From: Marinoscillum furvescens DSM 4134
Lineage (GTDB): Bacteria; Bacteroidota; Bacteroidia; Cytophagales; Cyclobacteriaceae
DNA length: 64,000 nt
Direction of reading: 5' to 3'
NCBI RefSeq assembly: GCF_003386095.1
Contig: NZ_QREG01000004.1
Coordinates: 284,929 to 348,928 of the forward strand
Part shown: one piece after another, positions 62,028-64,000 of the stretch
Layout of the letters: every line of letters starts with the position of its first letter
How positions within the stretch are numbered: position 1 is the first letter of the stretch
Made by a program: the position numbers and the translations under genes
Notes under the pieces: generated by a model
The model's database searches: none
The model's input: only the letters and a program-made list of their open reading frames with translations
What the model was told of the DNA's origin: nothing

Positions 62028-63833
62028 TTATTCTTTAAAAAGGGCAGGAGCTACCAACTCTAATAATGGCGGCAGTTTCCAAAGTCCTTGCTTGTGGAAA
62101 TACTTATCAATGAACATTGGAAATGGGATGAGTTTCGACATTCTCATTTGTTTGTATTCTTCAATATACTGGTCATATTCATCTTGAGATTTGAAGTTTT
62201 TCTTTTTCTGCCTATCTACTTTTTTGTTATCATGATAAAGGTTCAACATTTCATGCAAAGGAATTTCGGTGGACAAACCTACCTGATTGTAAATAAGCGA
62301 ATCAATATTTATTACTGATATAGGTTTTATATGGTGAATAAATAGACCTTCCTCTGCCAGCTCCAACAAAGCATCCTGAAACCAAAAGTCAATCAATTCA
62401 TTAAATCCCGGTGTATCATATTGGTGATCGTGAGTCAACAAAACCGGATAAATGAATACATCCTTGTAGTAATAATCAGTATCGGCATAAAATTCATTTT
62501 TCAAAATTCTGCGAATACTGTTAATCAATTGCACTATTGCCTTTGGTTTAATTTTCCCGCCAGGTAATTCTTCATAATCTAAAACTCTTCCAAACTCTTC
62601 CTCATATACATTGAAGTCGAAAGACATTTTTTTATCCGCTGCTATCAAGAAGTCTTTAGATTCAATCAACACAATGTTTTTGCCTTTTCTTACATAGTAA
62701 TCGGGAGCAGCATTTATTTTCATGTCAGCTAATTCTTTTCCTGAAAATCGAATACATTTATCAGGGTAAATGCTTTCCATTACTTTGTAGCATAGAATCC
62801 TTTCGGAGAATTCATCACCGAAAAAACTTTTGAGATTTTTTATTTTGATCTGCTTCCTTTCCTCATCAGACATTTCTTTCTCAAGTACATGTTTTAACTG
62901 AAAATAGACTCCTTTGAATACCTTTTCTACGACAAACAGGTTGAAAATAATTCGGTAAACACCGTCCTTGACTTTATAAAAAGGTTTAGCTCTAATTGTT
63001 AGGAAATCATTTGGGTCAAGTTCGTCTTGTTCTTGAACCATAAATTTTTCAATAAATGCACAACCTTGTTCAAATTTTTCTCCTGGCTCAACAACGATGT
63101 CTGTATGTGCTTCTCTTTCGCTTTTAATTGCCGGTGTGGTTAATGGCAAGAGACTTTTTAAATATTCCTGCCACGTTTGGCAATTGAAATAAGCTAAAAA
63201 AGCTGCTAATAGGGGTTGAATTTTTTCATGTGATTCAAGAAATTGAAATAGATAAATGGACTTTATCATTTGTGTTGCCCAAATCTGGTTGATGTCGTAA
63301 TTCGATTTGTCCGAAACCGGATATTGCATGCAGAACATCATCATTGGGATTTTCAATTCCTCATCACTTTCCTGTGCAGACGGAAAGGCCACACTTTGTT
63401 TTTTGGTAAATTCAGAATTTAATGTCAAGTATGCCTTAAATAAATTGACTTCTAACTCGGCTTGTGTTTGCGTTTCTGGCTCTTCAGGTTTAGAAAAAAA
63501 GTATTCAAATAATTTTAAACTGGAATAAGTGTTTATTATACCAATGCGAACACCTTTCTTTTCAAACTTTCTTATACGGTCGTAAATTTGGTTTGCAACC
63601 TCATTATTTTCTTTTCGGAAAAACATTCCAAGAAACTCCCTATTGTCGTCAAACTTTGATTTGTGATTCTTGAATCCTAAAAAGAATGCCGCTGCATTTA
63701 AAATCATTTCTCTGCTGCTACCAGCCAAATATTGTTCGACAGTCAATCTTTTTTCATCAGGAAATGCAATTTCAAATTCTAAGATTTGTCCCATTCTAAC
63801 TGAGTTGGCAATATATGATTTGATTGTAGTCAA
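62028..63833 (-). CDS. Large cassette protein with PD-(D/E)XK-like motif
   Basis: A 601-residue protein with no signal peptide. Residues ~390-410 read NAAPDYYVRKGKNIVLIESKD, i.e. Pro-Asp then Glu-Ser-Lys about 14 residues later, the layout of PD-(D/E)XK nucleases, in an alpha-beta context. The rest is helical, with no recognised domain. If correct it could be a restriction-like or toxin nuclease, but the motif is short. Start is TTG 63833; ATG 63794 is the other option. Longest cassette gene in the window. Confidence 0.6.
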   Translation of the reverse strand: MTTIKSYIANSVRMGQILEFEIAFPDEKRLTVEQYLAGSSREMILNAAAFFLGFKNHKSKFDDNREFLGMFFRKENNEVANQIYDRIRKFEKKGVRIGIINTYSSLKLFEYFFSKPEEPETQTQAELEVNLFKAYLTLNSEFTKKQSVAFPSAQESDEELKIPMMMFCMQYPVSDKSNYDINQIWATQMIKSIYLFQFLESHEKIQPLLAAFLAYFNCQTWQEYLKSLLPLTTPAIKSEREAHTDIVVEPGEKFEQGCAFIEKFMVQEQDELDPNDFLTIRAKPFYKVKDGVYRIIFNLFVVEKVFKGVYFQLKHVLEKEMSDEERKQIKIKNLKSFFGDEFSERILCYKVMESIYPDKCIRFSGKELADMKINAAPDYYVRKGKNIVLIESKDFLIAADKKMSFDFNVYEEEFGRVLDYEELPGGKIKPKAIVQLINSIRRILKNEFYADTDYYYKDVFIYPVLLTHDHQYDTPGFNELIDFWFQDALLELAEEGLFIHHIKPISVINIDSLIYNQVGLSTEIPLHEMLNLYHDNKKVDRQKKKNFKSQDEYDQYIEEYKQMRMSKLIPFPMFIDKYFHKQGLWKLPPLLELVAPALFKE

Positions 63834-63901
63834 AATAGGTTACTTTTTTTCTTGTTTTGGTTGGCAGTTTTGTTCTTGCACGGTCGTTTTCTTACGCTTG
63901 C

Positions 63902-64000
63902 ACCTAACATCCGAGCATAGTGCATATGCACTATACTCACCTTGTACCACTAATCTAGTGGATTTTGAATTCCTGCCAAACCATTTATTGCCACATGAGT
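63902..64000. repeat. attC-like palindrome a, cut by the window end
   Basis: Core ACCTAAC at 63902-63908, then perfect palindrome ATAGTGCATATGCACTAT (63917-63934) and CCACTA/TAGTGG hairpin. The other arm must lie past base 64000. Confidence 0.5.

Noticed and set aside
51900..64000. CRISPR array
   Set aside because: The repeats here are large palindromes at irregular distances separated by genes, without uniform spacers.
1..64000. tRNA or rRNA genes
   Set aside because: No cloverleaf with T-loop GTTCGANNC plus acceptor pairing was found in the intergenic parts I checked.

Overview
The window comes from the chromosome of a gliding-type Bacteroidota, most likely a Cytophagales member. The evidence is GldC, a PorP/SprF protein next to a 1,994-residue SprB-repeat protein with a gliding-motility C-terminal domain, a T9SS-type C-terminal tail on the DUF1501 protein, a SusC-like TonB receptor with a carboxypeptidase-regulatory domain, the ligase-associated helicase/PdeM pair, and TAnnTTTG-type promoter boxes. 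No rRNA or tRNA gene was recognised.

From 1 to about 51.4 kb the window is an ordinary, densely packed core chromosome. It holds valS (cut by the window edge), an MFS transporter, fumarylacetoacetase with a flavin-reductase-like partner, and the SprF/SprB surface-adhesin pair. Next come an epimerase, cysH behind a possible attenuator, and a phytoene-desaturase-like oxidoreductase. A pterin cluster follows (6-pyruvoyl-tetrahydropterin synthase, GTP cyclohydrolase I and an unusual SDR), then a K+-dependent type membrane pyrophosphatase, an ENPP-type phosphodiesterase and a receiver-domain protein. Between that receiver gene and a DoxX gene lies a sigma-54-like promoter in front of an orphan terminator. 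Then come the Lhr-like helicase/DUF2147/PdeM group, an ECF sigma factor with a putative anti-sigma partner, and the tight run ftsX-DUF3098-uppP-truB-ribF-two M48 peptidases-gldC. The core part ends with a TonB receptor, a Kv-type channel carrying a zinc ribbon, fasciclin and YCII proteins, a DUF1800/DUF1501 pair, a DUF4407 protein, a PKD lipoprotein and a serine hydrolase.

From about 51.5 kb to the right edge the character changes to an accessory region. All non-mobile genes are on the minus strand. They are separated by large imperfect palindromes (about 130-235 bp) whose outer arms look like integron attC core sites (RYYYAAC ... GTTRRRY). Each gene block starts and ends with a short sequence complementary to itself (TTATATGC/GCATATAA, TTAGGCAC/GTGCCTAA, GTTATGTGTC/GACACATAAC, GTTGGTGGCC/GGCCACCAAC, GTTAGGTGC/GCACCTAAC). 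This is what integron gene cassettes look like, so I read the region as a cassette array lacking a visible integrase (it may lie beyond 64 kb). Cassette cargo is lipoproteins, a leucine-rich-repeat protein, a TPR protein, an EF-hand-like membrane protein and a possible PD-(D/E)XK nuclease. A DUF433/DUF5615 toxin-antitoxin pair sits at the left end.

Mobile elements have settled in the palindromes. A 1,989-nt group II intron sits inside a core site and leaves GT|TAGGC, a 3' relic of a second copy sits at the equivalent place of the neighbouring cassette, a fragment of a different group II intron lies further left, and an IS110-family element is inserted in a palindrome loop. Two things stand out. 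The intron is interrupted by several roughly 14-nt GC-rich mini-insertions, and removing four of them exactly restores a 431-residue reverse transcriptase. The IS110 element carries, upstream of its transposase, a structured segment with stretches matching its own ends and its target, the hallmark of a bridge RNA.
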